Positions 18,112 through 27,977 of a stretch of DNA of 64,000 nt are shown here, one piece after another. The stretch lies in the NCBI GenBank assembly GCA_026399195.1, contig JAPLRK010000072.1, positions 50,998-114,997 on the forward strand, given 5' to 3'. The first letter of the stretch is position 1, and each line of letters starts with the position of its first letter. The notes under the pieces are model-generated. The model ran no database searches. It saw only the letters and a list, made by a program, of their open reading frames with translations, and had not been told where the DNA came from. Both the position numbers and the translations under genes were made by a program. The stretch is from Legionellales bacterium (GTDB taxonomy: Bacteria > Pseudomonadota > Gammaproteobacteria > Legionellales > Legionellaceae).

Positions 18112-19170
18112 ATGAAAAATAGAATAAAATACGGGTTGATATTAGTGTTTTTTTTTGGAGCCACTCAGCACGTCTTATCCCAGGGCGTGGCGCTAAATAA
18201 CATACCCGATAAAACAACACTTTCTTCTAGTGTCCTCAATTTGGCTTTGTCTGTAAGCAATCAACAACGCAATAGCGCTTTGATAGGCAATACCCGAGAT
18301 ATTACCATCCAAAATGTTGGGAATGAAATAGCCCTGGAGATCGCCATTCATTATCCAAACTGGCCCGCGGGGACCAGTGCCACAAGTACCTGCGATAGCC
18401 ATCTGTCGCCAGCAGCGAGTTGTGTGATATCAATCCATCCGGGCCCTGAATCTTCATCCCATTGCGATAGAGGTACTTTAGCCATCCCCAGTACAATAAC
18501 CATTAGTGCAAGGAATGCACCTGCGATAAAGTTCTATGTTATGATTTTAAGTTACGGGTGTATTTATCAAGGCGGCTATTTATTTTCAGTTAATGATAAC
18601 TATGCTAAATATCCCAGGGATCTCAGCATTGGCGGTAAAGTAGTCTCACTCAACGATCAAACGTATGCTATCGCTTGGGACTCGAGTATTGGCTGTACTA
18701 CAGAGCCTTATAATAACTGTGCCATCACCCTCGCAAACAGTATTGAAAATGGAAATTATTATTTTCCAACGACAAAAAAAATTGACCCTGATGGAAATAC
18801 CTATCGAATCTATCATCAACTATCAGATACGTTAAGTTATGCTGCGGGCATTTGCAGACAAAACAGTGTTGGTTACTCTGATTGGTATCTACCCGCAATT
18901 TGCGAGTTAGGATACTACACCCCAAGTTCCCTAAACGATTCAGGATGCGGAACAGAATCTGCTCCCTATATGCAAAATATTTTATCCAATTTAACCAATG
19001 ATCACATTGGAAATCTAGGGGGATTGTATTGGAGTTCCACTGAAGATGGCTATAGTCCCAATATAAATGCTTGGTTTCAATACACTGCTGGTGGTGGAGA
19101 TAGCTTTCAATCTGGAGCTAATAAAGCAAGTCAAATCGGCGTTCGCTGTGTTCGCGCGGTGACACCTTAG
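18112..19170 (+). CDS. Secreted DUF1566-domain protein
   Basis: 352 residues. A signal peptide (KYGLILVFFFGATQHVLSQG) leads to an N-terminal Ig-like part with paired Cys (CDSHLSPAASC), then from about residue 170 a DUF1566-type domain: VNDNYAKYPRDLSIGG, SDWYLPAICELG, GGLYWSSTEDG and the closing QIGVRCVRAV. DUF1566 resembles C-type-lectin/formylglycine-enzyme-like folds and is frequent in Legionella surface proteins, including the collagen-like adhesin Lcl. An adhesion or surface role is inferred. Confidence 0.78.
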   Translation: MKNRIKYGLILVFFFGATQHVLSQGVALNNIPDKTTLSSSVLNLALSVSNQQRNSALIGNTRDITIQNVGNEIALEIAIHYPNWPAGTSATSTCDSHLSPAASCVISIHPGPESSSHCDRGTLAIPSTITISARNAPAIKFYVMILSYGCIYQGGYLFSVNDNYAKYPRDLSIGGKVVSLNDQTYAIAWDSSIGCTTEPYNNCAITLANSIENGNYYFPTTKKIDPDGNTYRIYHQLSDTLSYAAGICRQNSVGYSDWYLPAICELGYYTPSSLNDSGCGTESAPYMQNILSNLTNDHIGNLGGLYWSSTEDGYSPNINAWFQYTAGGGDSFQSGANKASQIGVRCVRAVTP

Positions 19171-19268
19171 ATCATGTATTTCATTGGACATTGGCCCCCT
19201 TGTATTGACAAAGACACACTTATATCTTAATATGCTCAAAAATAGACCCATTTTTTGAGGGCAATAGT

Positions 19269-20135
19269 ATGCCATATCAAGAGATTGTTTCATTTAGGAA
19301 AATGCACTCGACATTGCGTCTCAGAGAGCACTTGCTCACTAATGCACAATATATCTCCGTCCTTGCGACTGACTTTGATTTGATCAGAGCACGTCTCAAA
19401 ACGCCGAGATCCCTTCATTTTTATGATGCGTTACATGAACAAATTTATAAGGATATTTTGTTACCTTATGAAAATATTTGCCTAAAACGAAATTTTATCG
19501 CACTTTTTTCTGGTTATACTCCCCGTAAAATGTTGAATTTAAGAAATTGTCAAACACTTTTAAATCAGGCCTTAGTCAACATAAGTGAGATTATTAGGCT
19601 TTTGATTAAAAGAAAAGCCCCCCACATTCACTTACAGATTGAGATCTTGAATCTCACATTGTCAACCATTTTAGAGCATATGCATCACGTGATGCCATGG
19701 CATAAAGAACTTACCAAAATTGTTCGAGACATCAGAACAGCACGGGATTCGAGTCATATCAAAAAACAATTTGATTTCAACTTTGATAAGCAAGAATTGA
19801 TTGTAACCATGCGCGTTGCTCCAACAGCCCATAAACCTTTGATCTCAGAAAAAACAAGCCCTCACCATCAAGAAAGCCCCATCATGGGGGCTCCCTTAAA
19901 AGCACCCATCGGCCAACGCCAAATCGCTTCAGCTTCTATCTCACCCTTATCTACAAAACACTCACCCACCAGTAAACCAACGTTAACAGATATGCCTCCT
20001 TCTTTTGCACTATACAAACAAAAATCAGATGAGTTTTCTCCTAAGTTCTTCTCTCCTGAGGCTGAAAAAATACAACAAGCTCCAACCGCATTTGTTTCTC
20101 CCTTTGCAACAGACGAAATTCTAGGCGCTGCATAA
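19269..20135 (+). CDS. Unknown protein, helical N-terminus and disordered Ser/Pro-rich tail
   Basis: 288 residues, no signal peptide. Residues 1-165 are mostly helical and basic. Residues 190-288 are Pro, Ser, Thr and Ala-rich (SPLSTKHSPTSKPTLTDMPP) and probably disordered. ATG follows GGGCAATAGT, a weak ribosome site. I do not recognise a family. This bipartite layout with a polar tail is compatible with a translocated effector, but that is only a guess. Confidence 0.55.
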   Translation: MPYQEIVSFRKMHSTLRLREHLLTNAQYISVLATDFDLIRARLKTPRSLHFYDALHEQIYKDILLPYENICLKRNFIALFSGYTPRKMLNLRNCQTLLNQALVNISEIIRLLIKRKAPHIHLQIEILNLTLSTILEHMHHVMPWHKELTKIVRDIRTARDSSHIKKQFDFNFDKQELIVTMRVAPTAHKPLISEKTSPHHQESPIMGAPLKAPIGQRQIASASISPLSTKHSPTSKPTLTDMPPSFALYKQKSDEFSPKFFSPEAEKIQQAPTAFVSPFATDEILGAA

Positions 20136-20189
20136 AGTCCAGCTAATTTTGGTGAGTTTAACATTGCAAATGCGCTATGACAGAAGCGA

Positions 20190-21539
20190 CTAATTAACAA
20201 TAGAACACCGACCTGAGTTAGCGCGATGGCGTGGATCAAAGACGGCGGCAATCAAACGTACAGCCATGCGATCTTCGGTGGTGATTTGAATGCGGTTGTT
20301 CTTCACCTCAGCAATGTCGCAGTAGGGTGTTTGGTTTAGGTGAGTGATCTCTTCTTGAAAATAAGTTGGGCATAGGCCAAAGTTGTGGCATATCTTATCA
20401 AGATCAACCGCCATATAGCACATGAGCGCATCGATGATCTTTTTTCGAATCAAATCCTCTCTTGTGAATGTCCACCCTCTAAGACTCGCTAAGGTGTTTT
20501 TTTGAATGGCATTTCGATACTCCGTCAGGCTAACCTTATTCTGAAGATACCCCTCCGGAAATTGGCTGATCGATGAAGCCCCTATTCCAATTAAAACCTC
20601 TGGGGGATTGGCAACATAACCCTGAAAATTACGACCCAGCGTGTGCTCATGTAAAGCTAAGCTTAAGGAATCCGTATTTTTTGCAAAATGATCAATGCCA
20701 ATAGTGGTATAACCTTGTGCATTAAGTTGTTGGCAAGCCAAGTGATAAAGCGCTAATTTTTCAGTGGGGCTTGGGAGTGATTTGGAATCAATCATCTGTT
20801 GATGTTTTTTTAAATGTGGGAGATGAGCGTAAGAAAAAAGTGCAATTCGGGATGGACTCAATTCAATCACTTTGTCGATGGTGTCTTTGAAGCGTGTCGG
20901 GGTTTGAAGGGGCAAGCCATAGATTAAATCGAAGTTGATGTCATTAAGATTGACCCTATATAGCTCATCGATTAAAGAGGAAACCATCGAAAAAGGCTGT
21001 ATGCGATGGATAGCTTCTTGAACCATGGGGTCAAAATCCTGTATCCCCAAACTGACTCGGTTAAATCCAAGTGAAGCGAACGTTTGAACCTGCGCATAGC
21101 TTGTTGTACGGGGATCAAGCTCTATGGCTAACTCTTCTAGAGAATGAGATGAGCATAAGGTTTTCATGCCATTCATGATCTCTGTTAAATCAACAGTAGA
21201 GAGCATGTTTGGTGATCCGCCTCCAAAATGCACACTGTGCAGCAGGGCATTAGAAGGGATAAGTTGCTTTAAAAGCGTCATTTCCTGTAACAACAGAGCT
21301 GCATAATCAGATACTTTGTGTTCATCTTGGGTTATTTTGGTGTGGCAACCACAAAACCAACAAAGTTTCTTGCAAAAAGGAACATGAACATAAAAGGACA
21401 CACGGGTGCCTGGTTGAATGGCTTGTAGCCATTTTGTGTGCTCATCTCGATTTGTTGCCGATGAAAAATGAATAGCAGGAGGATAGCTTGTGTACCTCGG
21501 GGCTTCTTGTTCTTGCCAGTTAAGGGGTGACTTGTTCAT
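20190..21539 (-). CDS. hemN: Oxygen-independent coproporphyrinogen III oxidase
   Basis: Radical SAM enzyme converting coproporphyrinogen III to protoporphyrinogen IX without oxygen. 449 residues (family about 455). The cluster motif is CKKLCWFCGC (C56, C60, C63, with C65), after the SYPPAIHF and VSFYVHVPF segments; GGGSPNML, SLGIQDFDP and NFDLIYGLP follow. The conserved YT pair in the N-terminus (PRYTSYP) is typical of true HemN rather than HemW. One base separates its start from the engB stop, so they form an operon. Confidence 0.95.
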   Translation of the reverse strand: MNKSPLNWQEQEAPRYTSYPPAIHFSSATNRDEHTKWLQAIQPGTRVSFYVHVPFCKKLCWFCGCHTKITQDEHKVSDYAALLLQEMTLLKQLIPSNALLHSVHFGGGSPNMLSTVDLTEIMNGMKTLCSSHSLEELAIELDPRTTSYAQVQTFASLGFNRVSLGIQDFDPMVQEAIHRIQPFSMVSSLIDELYRVNLNDINFDLIYGLPLQTPTRFKDTIDKVIELSPSRIALFSYAHLPHLKKHQQMIDSKSLPSPTEKLALYHLACQQLNAQGYTTIGIDHFAKNTDSLSLALHEHTLGRNFQGYVANPPEVLIGIGASSISQFPEGYLQNKVSLTEYRNAIQKNTLASLRGWTFTREDLIRKKIIDALMCYMAVDLDKICHNFGLCPTYFQEEITHLNQTPYCDIAEVKNNRIQITTEDRMAVRLIAAVFDPRHRANSGRCSIVN

Positions 21540-21540
21540 T

Positions 21541-22143
21541 TTAGGGAACCATATCCATCCATTGATTCATAACCCCGATAAGCTCATCAACCCCTTGTTT
21601 TTTTGATGAAGAAAAAGCTTGGATGGTCACCTCCATGAGCTCGTAGTGTTTGCGCACTTGTCTTAATGTTTCAAGGACTTGGCTACGGCTGAGTTTGTCC
21701 GCTTTGGTCAACAAAACATGCACAGGCAATGTTTGGGTTAAGGCCCAATCGATCATCGATTGATCAAGCTCTTTCAAAGGGTGTCTAATGTCCATCAACA
21801 ACACCAAGCCCTTAAGGCTTTGCCGCACTTCAAGAAAATGCGCCAAATGCACTTGCCATTCCCGTTTCACCGAGAGCGCCACTTTAGCATATCCATAGCC
21901 GGGGAGATCAATCAAACGCCGCGTATCATCGGCCAATGTAAACACATTGATCAATTGTGTCCGTCCCGGAGTCTTACTGGTTCGCGCCAATTGACGACAC
22001 CCAGTCAAACAATTCAACGCACTGGATTTTCCAGCATTAGAACGTCCGGCAAAAGCAACTTCATATCCCTCATCTTTGGGAAGTTGTTCGACACGTGCCG
22101 CACTTTTTAAGAATTTAGCCGAGGTATAAGGATTCGTTAACAT
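21541..22143 (-). CDS. engB: Ribosome biogenesis GTP-binding protein YihA/YsxC (EngB)
   Basis: Essential GTPase that helps assemble the large ribosomal subunit. 200 residues: GRSNAGKSSALNCLTG (G1), KTPGRTQLINVF (G2), DLPGYGYAKV (G3), LLTKADKLSR (G4) and a final Ser-rich G5 region (FSSSKKQG). Length and motifs are normal. Transcribed before hemN with one base between them. Confidence 0.95.
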   Translation of the reverse strand: MLTNPYTSAKFLKSAARVEQLPKDEGYEVAFAGRSNAGKSSALNCLTGCRQLARTSKTPGRTQLINVFTLADDTRRLIDLPGYGYAKVALSVKREWQVHLAHFLEVRQSLKGLVLLMDIRHPLKELDQSMIDWALTQTLPVHVLLTKADKLSRSQVLETLRQVRKHYELMEVTIQAFSSSKKQGVDELIGVMNQWMDMVP

Positions 22144-22178
22144 CGTTTTCGTCTTGGTAGGGTTAAAACATGCGGGCT

Positions 22179-22976
22179 CTAATCAAACAAATTTTTGGTA
22201 GGCACACCCTTTTTAAAAATATGATTCGCCGAAGCTTGCACCGTTGGCAACAGAATCATTTCCGAAACATTTGCATGTATTGGTCTGGTTGCACAATACA
22301 CTATTGCATCCGCAATGTCTTCTGCCGTGAGTGGGGTAAAAGACTGATAAAACTGATCTGATTTTACCTTATCTTTCCAACGGACTTCACTAAATTCTGT
22401 GTGCACAGCCCCAGGATCAACTTCACTCACACGCAAGCCTGTACCCAACAAATCAATTTGCATCGATTTTGAAATGGCTTTCACCGCATGTTTTGTTGCC
22501 CCATAAATATTTCCCGTTGGATAATATTCGTGTCCGGCAATAGAACCTATGTTAATAATGTGCCCTTCCCCTCTGGCGATCATCCGAGGCAGTATGGCGC
22601 GTGTCACATAGAGTAAACCTTTGATGTTTGTGTCAATCATTTGTTCCCAATGTGCCACATGACCGTCTTGAATATTGGTGCTGTCCAGGGCTAACCCTGC
22701 ATTATTGATCAGCAAATAAATATCCCTCCAAGGTGTGGGTAACGTTTCAATTTGAAGTTGAACCTGATCCTTATCTTGAACATCTAAAGTTATCGGCAAA
22801 ACCTCCGTATGCCATTTGGCTTTCAACTCTTTGGCGATGATGCTCAATCTATCCATTCTCCGGGCGGTTAAGATTAACTTAGCACCCAAGCTTGCAAATT
22901 GATACGCAGCGGCCTTACCTATCCCACTCGAAGCCCCAGTGATGAAGACAATTTTATCTTTCAAGTGTATGCCCAT
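22179..22976 (-). CDS. NADP-dependent short-chain dehydrogenase (YdfG-like)
   Basis: 265 residues with the classical SDR set: GASSGIGKAAAY, ARRMDRL, NNAGLA, and catalytic Ser with YGATK (IGSIAGHEYYPTGNIYGATKH). The pattern is closest to YdfG, which oxidises L-allo-threonine and related 3-hydroxy acids with NADP. ATG 22976 has GGGAGG upstream, part of a GGATCGGGAGG copy of the dispersed repeat, so the repeat may supply the ribosome site. The substrate is not shown by sequence. Confidence 0.85.
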   Translation of the reverse strand: MGIHLKDKIVFITGASSGIGKAAAYQFASLGAKLILTARRMDRLSIIAKELKAKWHTEVLPITLDVQDKDQVQLQIETLPTPWRDIYLLINNAGLALDSTNIQDGHVAHWEQMIDTNIKGLLYVTRAILPRMIARGEGHIINIGSIAGHEYYPTGNIYGATKHAVKAISKSMQIDLLGTGLRVSEVDPGAVHTEFSEVRWKDKVKSDQFYQSFTPLTAEDIADAIVYCATRPIHANVSEMILLPTVQASANHIFKKGVPTKNLFD

Positions 22977-23114
22977 TATCCCTCCCGATCCTAACGTTTT
23001 GAGCTTAACAATATTTATCATGATTTGAAATCCCTCTTTGTCTCTTGCGTGCCTTTTACCCTTATGCTATAGCTGGTAAAGAACACCATAAAGAGTCTTA
23101 TCAAGGTGGATAAC

Positions 23115-23759
23115 ATGCGTAGTTTCTTGATCTATGGCGGCACATTCGATCCTCCCCATCAGGGCCATCTAAAAACCGCCATCACCATCCAACATCACTT
23201 GCCTTTTAAACATTTTTTATTTTTACCCTGTAAAACACCCCTGTTGAAACAAACGGCCGTCGCGACGCCCTTGCAACGCATTCACATGCTGAAGCTTGTT
23301 TTAAAAGAGCACAAAGAATTTTCAATCGACACACGTGAGATCACCCGAAACGCACCGTCTTATATGGTGGATACGTTGACGAGCTTTCGAGAAGAGTTGG
23401 GAGATTGCGCTCCAATCACCTTGTGCCTTGGAATGGATGCTTTTTTACAATTACCCGCGTGGCATGCGTTTGAAAAAATCTTAACCCTAAGCCACTTGTT
23501 GGTTCTCCATCGAGCCAACTTTTCTGAGAGTCCTTTACCAGAATCTCTTCAACAATTATTATCCATCCACGAAACCTTCAGCCCGGAAGATCTCTTCACA
23601 CGCCCCTGTGGCAAAATATATCGCTTAGATGCGGGACATTATCCTATCTCATCGAGCCAAATTCGAGACGACATACGAGCAGGAAAGAACGTTGAAGCGT
23701 ATCTTCCTGCTCGGGTGGCAAGTTACATTTTTAAGCAGAATTTATACTGTGCGCCTTAA
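23115..23759 (+). CDS. nadD: Nicotinate-nucleotide adenylyltransferase
   Basis: Adenylates nicotinate mononucleotide in NAD synthesis. 214 residues with the nucleotidyltransferase motif YGGTFDPPHQGHL at the start and PISSSQIRDDIRAG near the end. ATG 23115 follows AAGGTGG at the right distance; a GTG at 23106 overlaps that site. The last codons (LYCAP and stop) contain TATACTGTGCGCC, a copy of the short repeat. The stop overlaps the 3' end of the opposite gene by 4 bases. Confidence 0.93.
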   Translation: MRSFLIYGGTFDPPHQGHLKTAITIQHHLPFKHFLFLPCKTPLLKQTAVATPLQRIHMLKLVLKEHKEFSIDTREITRNAPSYMVDTLTSFREELGDCAPITLCLGMDAFLQLPAWHAFEKILTLSHLLVLHRANFSESPLPESLQQLLSIHETFSPEDLFTRPCGKIYRLDAGHYPISSSQIRDDIRAGKNVEAYLPARVASYIFKQNLYCAP

Positions 23760-24178
23760 GCCAGACCATGCTCTCGAATAGAGCAACCCGTCTTGTTCAC
23801 AACAATCACATCCCCTGTGGCCACTTTAGTTTGCAGATTGCTGCATGAAGCCGCGTCAAAAGGGTACCCTTGCGCTTCAGTAGCTGCATTTAAGGTGATG
23901 GTGAACAGGAATGTATTTTCGGTGGTGAGCAATGATGTGATACTTAACACTTTGATGTACTTTGCCATCACACCGCCTAATTTATGGGCAATATAAGCAC
24001 AGTCCATGGACTCCACAGGATATGGCGAGACACAATTTGCACCGTACTGCTGCTTCCAATCGATATCGATTTTATCAGTATCCAACAAATCCCCTTGTAT
24101 TAAGCCAAAATGACCCGCCATTGCCAGCGGTGCGCTTAAAAGACAAGCCAAACCTGTCATCACAATGCTCTTTCTCAT
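23756..24178 (-). CDS. Small secreted protein of unknown function
   Basis: 140 residues with a Sec signal peptide (MRKSIVMTGLACLLSAPLAMA). The mature protein has five Cys (ANC, MDC, ASC, TGC type contexts), so disulfides are likely. The pattern LIQGDLLDTDKIDIDWKQ is not one I recognise. GGAGC lies ahead of the ATG. Convergent with nadD, overlapping its stop. Confidence 0.65.
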   Translation of the reverse strand: MRKSIVMTGLACLLSAPLAMAGHFGLIQGDLLDTDKIDIDWKQQYGANCVSPYPVESMDCAYIAHKLGGVMAKYIKVLSITSLLTTENTFLFTITLNAATEAQGYPFDAASCSNLQTKVATGDVIVVNKTGCSIREHGLA

Positions 24179-24314
24179 GAGTGTGCTCCTTTGTTAAATA
24201 TGAGCGCACAAAATATCAGAAAATACGGGCGTTGAATAGGCACAATCCTAGTACTATTCTCTGACAACAGTAATTATAATACATTATGGCGAAACAACTG
24301 ATGGGAAGCTTCTC

Positions 24315-26135
24315 ATGCGTGATATTTGCAATGCTCTATTGTTAAAAGCCCGTCAACTCGACGATGATGGGCAATTGCCCCAAGCCATCCTTTGCTATGA
24401 AGAACTACTCCAAAGCGCCCCAGAACACCTAGAGGCTCTTTGTTGTCTCGCCGAAATCTACGCCAAACTCAATGACATGCCAAACACCATCCTCATGTTG
24501 AGCCGGGCTTTGGCGCTCAACACCGCCGATCCTCGCCTGCATAACAATCTGGCCAATGCTTATAAAAAATCACATGATCTGGACAAAGCATTTCACCACT
24601 ATCTCAACGCATTACAAATAGACCCACAGTATGCCGAAGCTCATCACAACCTGGCCATCTTGTATGCGCAACTTGGGGAAATCCCACAAGCCATCGAGCA
24701 TTATCAAATAACGCTGCAAATTTCTCCAGATTTTTGGCCTGCACATCACCATTTGGGTCTGTTATTTCTAAAACAAAATGAGTTTGAAGACGCCATGACA
24801 CAATTCAAGCAGGTGCTTGCAACTCATCCAAGCCACCTGGAGGCGCATTTTTATATCGGTGTGCTTCACTTGGAAGCATCTCAAGCACGTAGGTGCACCA
24901 CTTCATCCAATAGCTTGCAAGAAATCCCCTCATACGCCCTGCGGGCACCTTCTCCCCATGTCTTGGGAGAAGGGAATAAGGAAGGAAGTTATTCAGAAGC
25001 CAATGAACTCCTTGAAGCAGAGCAGGCCTTTCAACAAGTTTTAGAAACAAACCCTGAACACATTCAAGCCATCATTAACTTAGGGGTTATCTCGCTCAAA
25101 CGCGAGGAAGGACAACAGGCCATCGAACACTTCACCCATGCCCTCGCCTTAGACAACAATGACCAGGATGCCAGAAACAATCTAGCTGCGACCTTCATGC
25201 ACCATGACCGCTTTGAAAATGCGCTGATGCATTACGATGTGTTACAAAAAAAAGACCCTAACAACATCGAATATTTATACAATATGGGGGTAGCGCAAAT
25301 GGCGCTTGGACATTTATCTGAAGCAAGTGCCCACTTTGAAGCCCTCTTAACCCTGCAAAAAGATCATTTTGCCGCATTAAATAATCTAGCCGCGATTCAT
25401 ATTCGATTAGGTCAACGAGACAAAGCCATCGTTTTGCTCCAATTGGCTGTTGCCGCAAATCCTAAAGACGAAGCCAGCCGGTTCATGCTAAGCGCACTTA
25501 GCCCAGGTCTTAGCTCGAGAGAAGCTTGCCCTACGTACGTATGTAACCTCTTTAATAATTACGCGCTCTATTATGATCACCACATGCATGAGACTCTAAA
25601 CTATGCCCTGCCACAGATCATCGGACATCTATTACACCTTGAGCATATTCATCACGTCAAAAACGCCCTAGACTTAGGCTGTGGCACCGGCTTATGTGGG
25701 AGTGTGCTAAAGGAATGCTCGGAACACTTAACGGGTGTTGATATTTCCACCAAAATGCTGGCGCATGCGCGTCAAAAAGCGCTCTATGACACGCTGATTG
25801 AAGATGAAATTCATCACTTTTTACACTTTGACAAGGAAAAGTATGATCTGGTGCTGGTCGCCGATGTGCTCCCTTATTTAGGCGATTTAGAGACCCTCTT
25901 TTCGGCACTACGCGACCACATGATGAATCAAGGGGTATTCATTTTTACTCATGAGCTTAGCGATACCAGTCCCTTTCAATTACAAGAAACCGCCCGATTT
26001 AGCCATCACCCAGAGTATATCAAGACCTTATGCGAGAAAAACGGCTTTCAAATCGTACACAACGAACAAGTGATTGCACGTACACAAAACCAACAGGGAC
26101 TACCAGTAAACCTTTATATGACTTTAAAACGGTAA
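24315..26135 (+). CDS. TPR protein fused to a class I methyltransferase, with a repeat element inside
   Basis: 606 residues. Residues 1-390 hold about ten tetratricopeptide repeats. Residues 430-606 form a SAM-dependent methyltransferase: NALDLGCGTGLCG (motif I), LTGVDISTKML (acidic loop), YDLVLVADVLPYLGDLE (motif IV). Substrate unknown; TPRs probably bind a protein partner. At 24878-25000 a 123-bp dispersed repeat is inserted in frame, adding 41 residues (ASQARRCTTSS ... SYSE). Removing it leaves one perfect 34-residue TPR. The 3' end overlaps algC, coming from the other strand, by 12 bases. Confidence 0.85.
   Translation: MRDICNALLLKARQLDDDGQLPQAILCYEELLQSAPEHLEALCCLAEIYAKLNDMPNTILMLSRALALNTADPRLHNNLANAYKKSHDLDKAFHHYLNALQIDPQYAEAHHNLAILYAQLGEIPQAIEHYQITLQISPDFWPAHHHLGLLFLKQNEFEDAMTQFKQVLATHPSHLEAHFYIGVLHLEASQARRCTTSSNSLQEIPSYALRAPSPHVLGEGNKEGSYSEANELLEAEQAFQQVLETNPEHIQAIINLGVISLKREEGQQAIEHFTHALALDNNDQDARNNLAATFMHHDRFENALMHYDVLQKKDPNNIEYLYNMGVAQMALGHLSEASAHFEALLTLQKDHFAALNNLAAIHIRLGQRDKAIVLLQLAVAANPKDEASRFMLSALSPGLSSREACPTYVCNLFNNYALYYDHHMHETLNYALPQIIGHLLHLEHIHHVKNALDLGCGTGLCGSVLKECSEHLTGVDISTKMLAHARQKALYDTLIEDEIHHFLHFDKEKYDLVLVADVLPYLGDLETLFSALRDHMMNQGVFIFTHELSDTSPFQLQETARFSHHPEYIKTLCEKNGFQIVHNEQVIARTQNQQGLPVNLYMTLKR
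24873..25000 (+). repeat. Composite dispersed repeat inserted in frame within a TPR coding region
   Basis: Starts GAAGCATCTCAAGCACGTAG, continues through CTTCTCCCCATGTCTTGGGA and ends GGAAGTTATTCAGAAGC. It matches the reverse complement of 51290-51431. GAAGC occurs at both edges (24873-24877 and 24996-25000), which may be a 5-bp target duplication or part of the element. Net insertion 123 bp, a multiple of three, with no stop codon. Confidence 0.85.
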
Positions 26136-27524
26136 TTTTAAATTCTTATTCATAGCCAACAGCTGATGTTTGAATAAAGCTTGAATCTCACTGAGACTCT
26201 CACCATCCTTTGCTTCAAACCGTGCCACAAGACATGGGGTCGTGTTTGATGCTCGAATAAGTCCCCAACCATGCACAAATTCAACGCGAAGCCCATCGAT
26301 CACAATGCGCCGAGACTCCGGGAAATGAGCTTCTTCACTGAATCGCTTCATGAAGGAGAATTTGTCTGCTTCATGGATAGGAATTTTGATTTCTGGGGTG
26401 TTGATGCTATTCGGAACGGCTGCAAATTGCTCGTGAAAAGTTTCGGAAGATTGGCTACCCATCTCAAGCAATCGACAGGCACTGTACAGGGCATCATCAA
26501 AACCATACCATCGATCTTTAAAAAACAAATGACCGCTCATTTCGCCAGCAAGAGCCGCTTGATGTTGCTTCATGATGCGCTTCACAATCGAATGCCCTGT
26601 TGGGCACATGATGCCTACCCCACCTGCATTTTCAATCACTGTCGCCAAATGACTTGAACATTTGACATCATAAACAATCGTCGCCCCCGGCTGACTTTTT
26701 AACAGGTTTTCTGCATAAAACATCATCAAACGATCAGGCCAAAGAACTTCCCCTAAATTCGTCACGACCCCTAACCTATCCGCGTCACCATCAAAAGCCA
26801 AACCCAAATCAGCACCATGGGCTGCAACACATGTCCGAAGATCTGTCAGATTTTCCAGGACTGTAGGATCAGGATGATGATTAGGAAAACTGCCATCAAC
26901 CTCACAAAACAAAGGAATCACCTCGCAGCCCAGACGGGTGAGCACCTGAGGAATCGACGCGCCAGCAATCCCATTTCCACAGTCCACGACCACTTTCAAA
27001 GGTCGTGATAATTGAATGTCTCCTAAGATGCGAGACACATAGTCATCCATGATGTCGATGACGTGAAGCTCACCATGACCTGAGATCCTTTCACCCGTCT
27101 GCACCAAATCATAAAGCACATCGATCTCGGTTTGGGTTAACGAGTTCCCAGCCAACACCAATTTGATGCCATTATATTCTGCAGGATTATGGCTTCCCGT
27201 GACCATCAAGCCACTGTCCACTGAGCGCACATTCGTTGCAAAGTACATCACAGGCGTTGCTACAGCCCCCAGATCTAACACCGATATGCCACTGTCTAAC
27301 AAGCCCTGTTTTAAAGCGTTTGCCATTTGATCGCTGCTTAAACGTGCATCACGCGCCAAAAAAATAGCCGAACGATCGAGTGCGCGCAACTTACAACTGA
27401 CAGCCAATCCTATGCTATAAAAAGCATCTTCATCAAGCTCAACCCCTATGATGCCTCTGATGTCATAAGCTCTGAAGACGGAACGATCAACGAGTCGTTG
27501 TCGATATCGATGATGAACACTCAT
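26124..27524 (-). CDS. algC: Phosphomannomutase/phosphoglucomutase
   Basis: Interconverts hexose 1- and 6-phosphates, feeding GDP-mannose and UDP-glucose for surface sugars. 466 residues of the alpha-D-phosphohexomutase family: FRAYDIRGIIG start, active phosphoserine loop VTGSHNPAEYNGIK, metal loop FDGDADRLGV, sugar loop GEMSGHLFF and phosphate-binding RASNTTPCLVARFE. It starts right after dut; coaBC-dut-algC is the Pseudomonas order. Likely supplies the glycan locus at 32596-43684. Confidence 0.93.
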   Translation of the reverse strand: MSVHHRYRQRLVDRSVFRAYDIRGIIGVELDEDAFYSIGLAVSCKLRALDRSAIFLARDARLSSDQMANALKQGLLDSGISVLDLGAVATPVMYFATNVRSVDSGLMVTGSHNPAEYNGIKLVLAGNSLTQTEIDVLYDLVQTGERISGHGELHVIDIMDDYVSRILGDIQLSRPLKVVVDCGNGIAGASIPQVLTRLGCEVIPLFCEVDGSFPNHHPDPTVLENLTDLRTCVAAHGADLGLAFDGDADRLGVVTNLGEVLWPDRLMMFYAENLLKSQPGATIVYDVKCSSHLATVIENAGGVGIMCPTGHSIVKRIMKQHQAALAGEMSGHLFFKDRWYGFDDALYSACRLLEMGSQSSETFHEQFAAVPNSINTPEIKIPIHEADKFSFMKRFSEEAHFPESRRIVIDGLRVEFVHGWGLIRASNTTPCLVARFEAKDGESLSEIQALFKHQLLAMNKNLKLPF

Positions 27525-27977
27525 TCATTGTCTCCCTGAGCTGCCAAACCCACTCGTGCCACGAGGGGTATCTGTGAAAGATTCTACCACACTGAATTCA
27601 GCTTTGATCACCGGTAAAAACACCAATTGTGCGATTCTATCTCCCGGATGAATCGTAAAATGGTCTGCACTGCGATTCCAGCAAGAGATTTTGAGTTCAC
27701 CCTGATAATCTGAATCAATCAATCCCACCAAATTACCTAACACAATCCCATGCTTATGACCCAATCCTGATCGTGGCAAAATCACGGCGGCCACATCCGG
27801 CGTTGCGATATGAATGGCAATACCCGTGGGCAATAACACCGTCTCTGAAGGGGCTATTTGAAGAGGTTCATCCAAACAAACGCGCAAATCAATCCCTGCG
27901 GAACCGTCTGTGGCATAGGTTGGCAAAGAAATAGTATCCCCCACGCGTGGGTCAAGAATTTTTAATTGAATGTTCAT
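27525..27977 (-). CDS. dut: dUTP diphosphatase
   Basis: Hydrolyses dUTP to dUMP. 150 residues, trimeric family. Motifs: DGSAGIDLR (1), [15 protein letters not shown] (2), [13 protein letters not shown] (3), [10 protein letters not shown] (4) and the C-terminal arm [12 protein letters not shown] (5). Overlaps coaBC by 4 bases and abuts algC, so translation is coupled. Confidence 0.96.
   Translation of the reverse strand: MNIQLKILDPRVGDTISLPTYATDGSAGIDLRVCLDEPLQIAPSETVLLPTGIAIHIATPDVAAVILPRSGLGHKHGIVLGNLVGLIDSDYQGELKISCWNRSADHFTIHPGDRIAQLVFLPVIKAEFSVVESFTDTPRGTSGFGSSGRQ

Noticed and set aside
24878..25000. The insert as a natural linker of the TPR protein
   Set aside because: It is nearly identical in DNA to intergenic copies at 51290-51431 and 15427, and its removal restores an exact 34-residue TPR.
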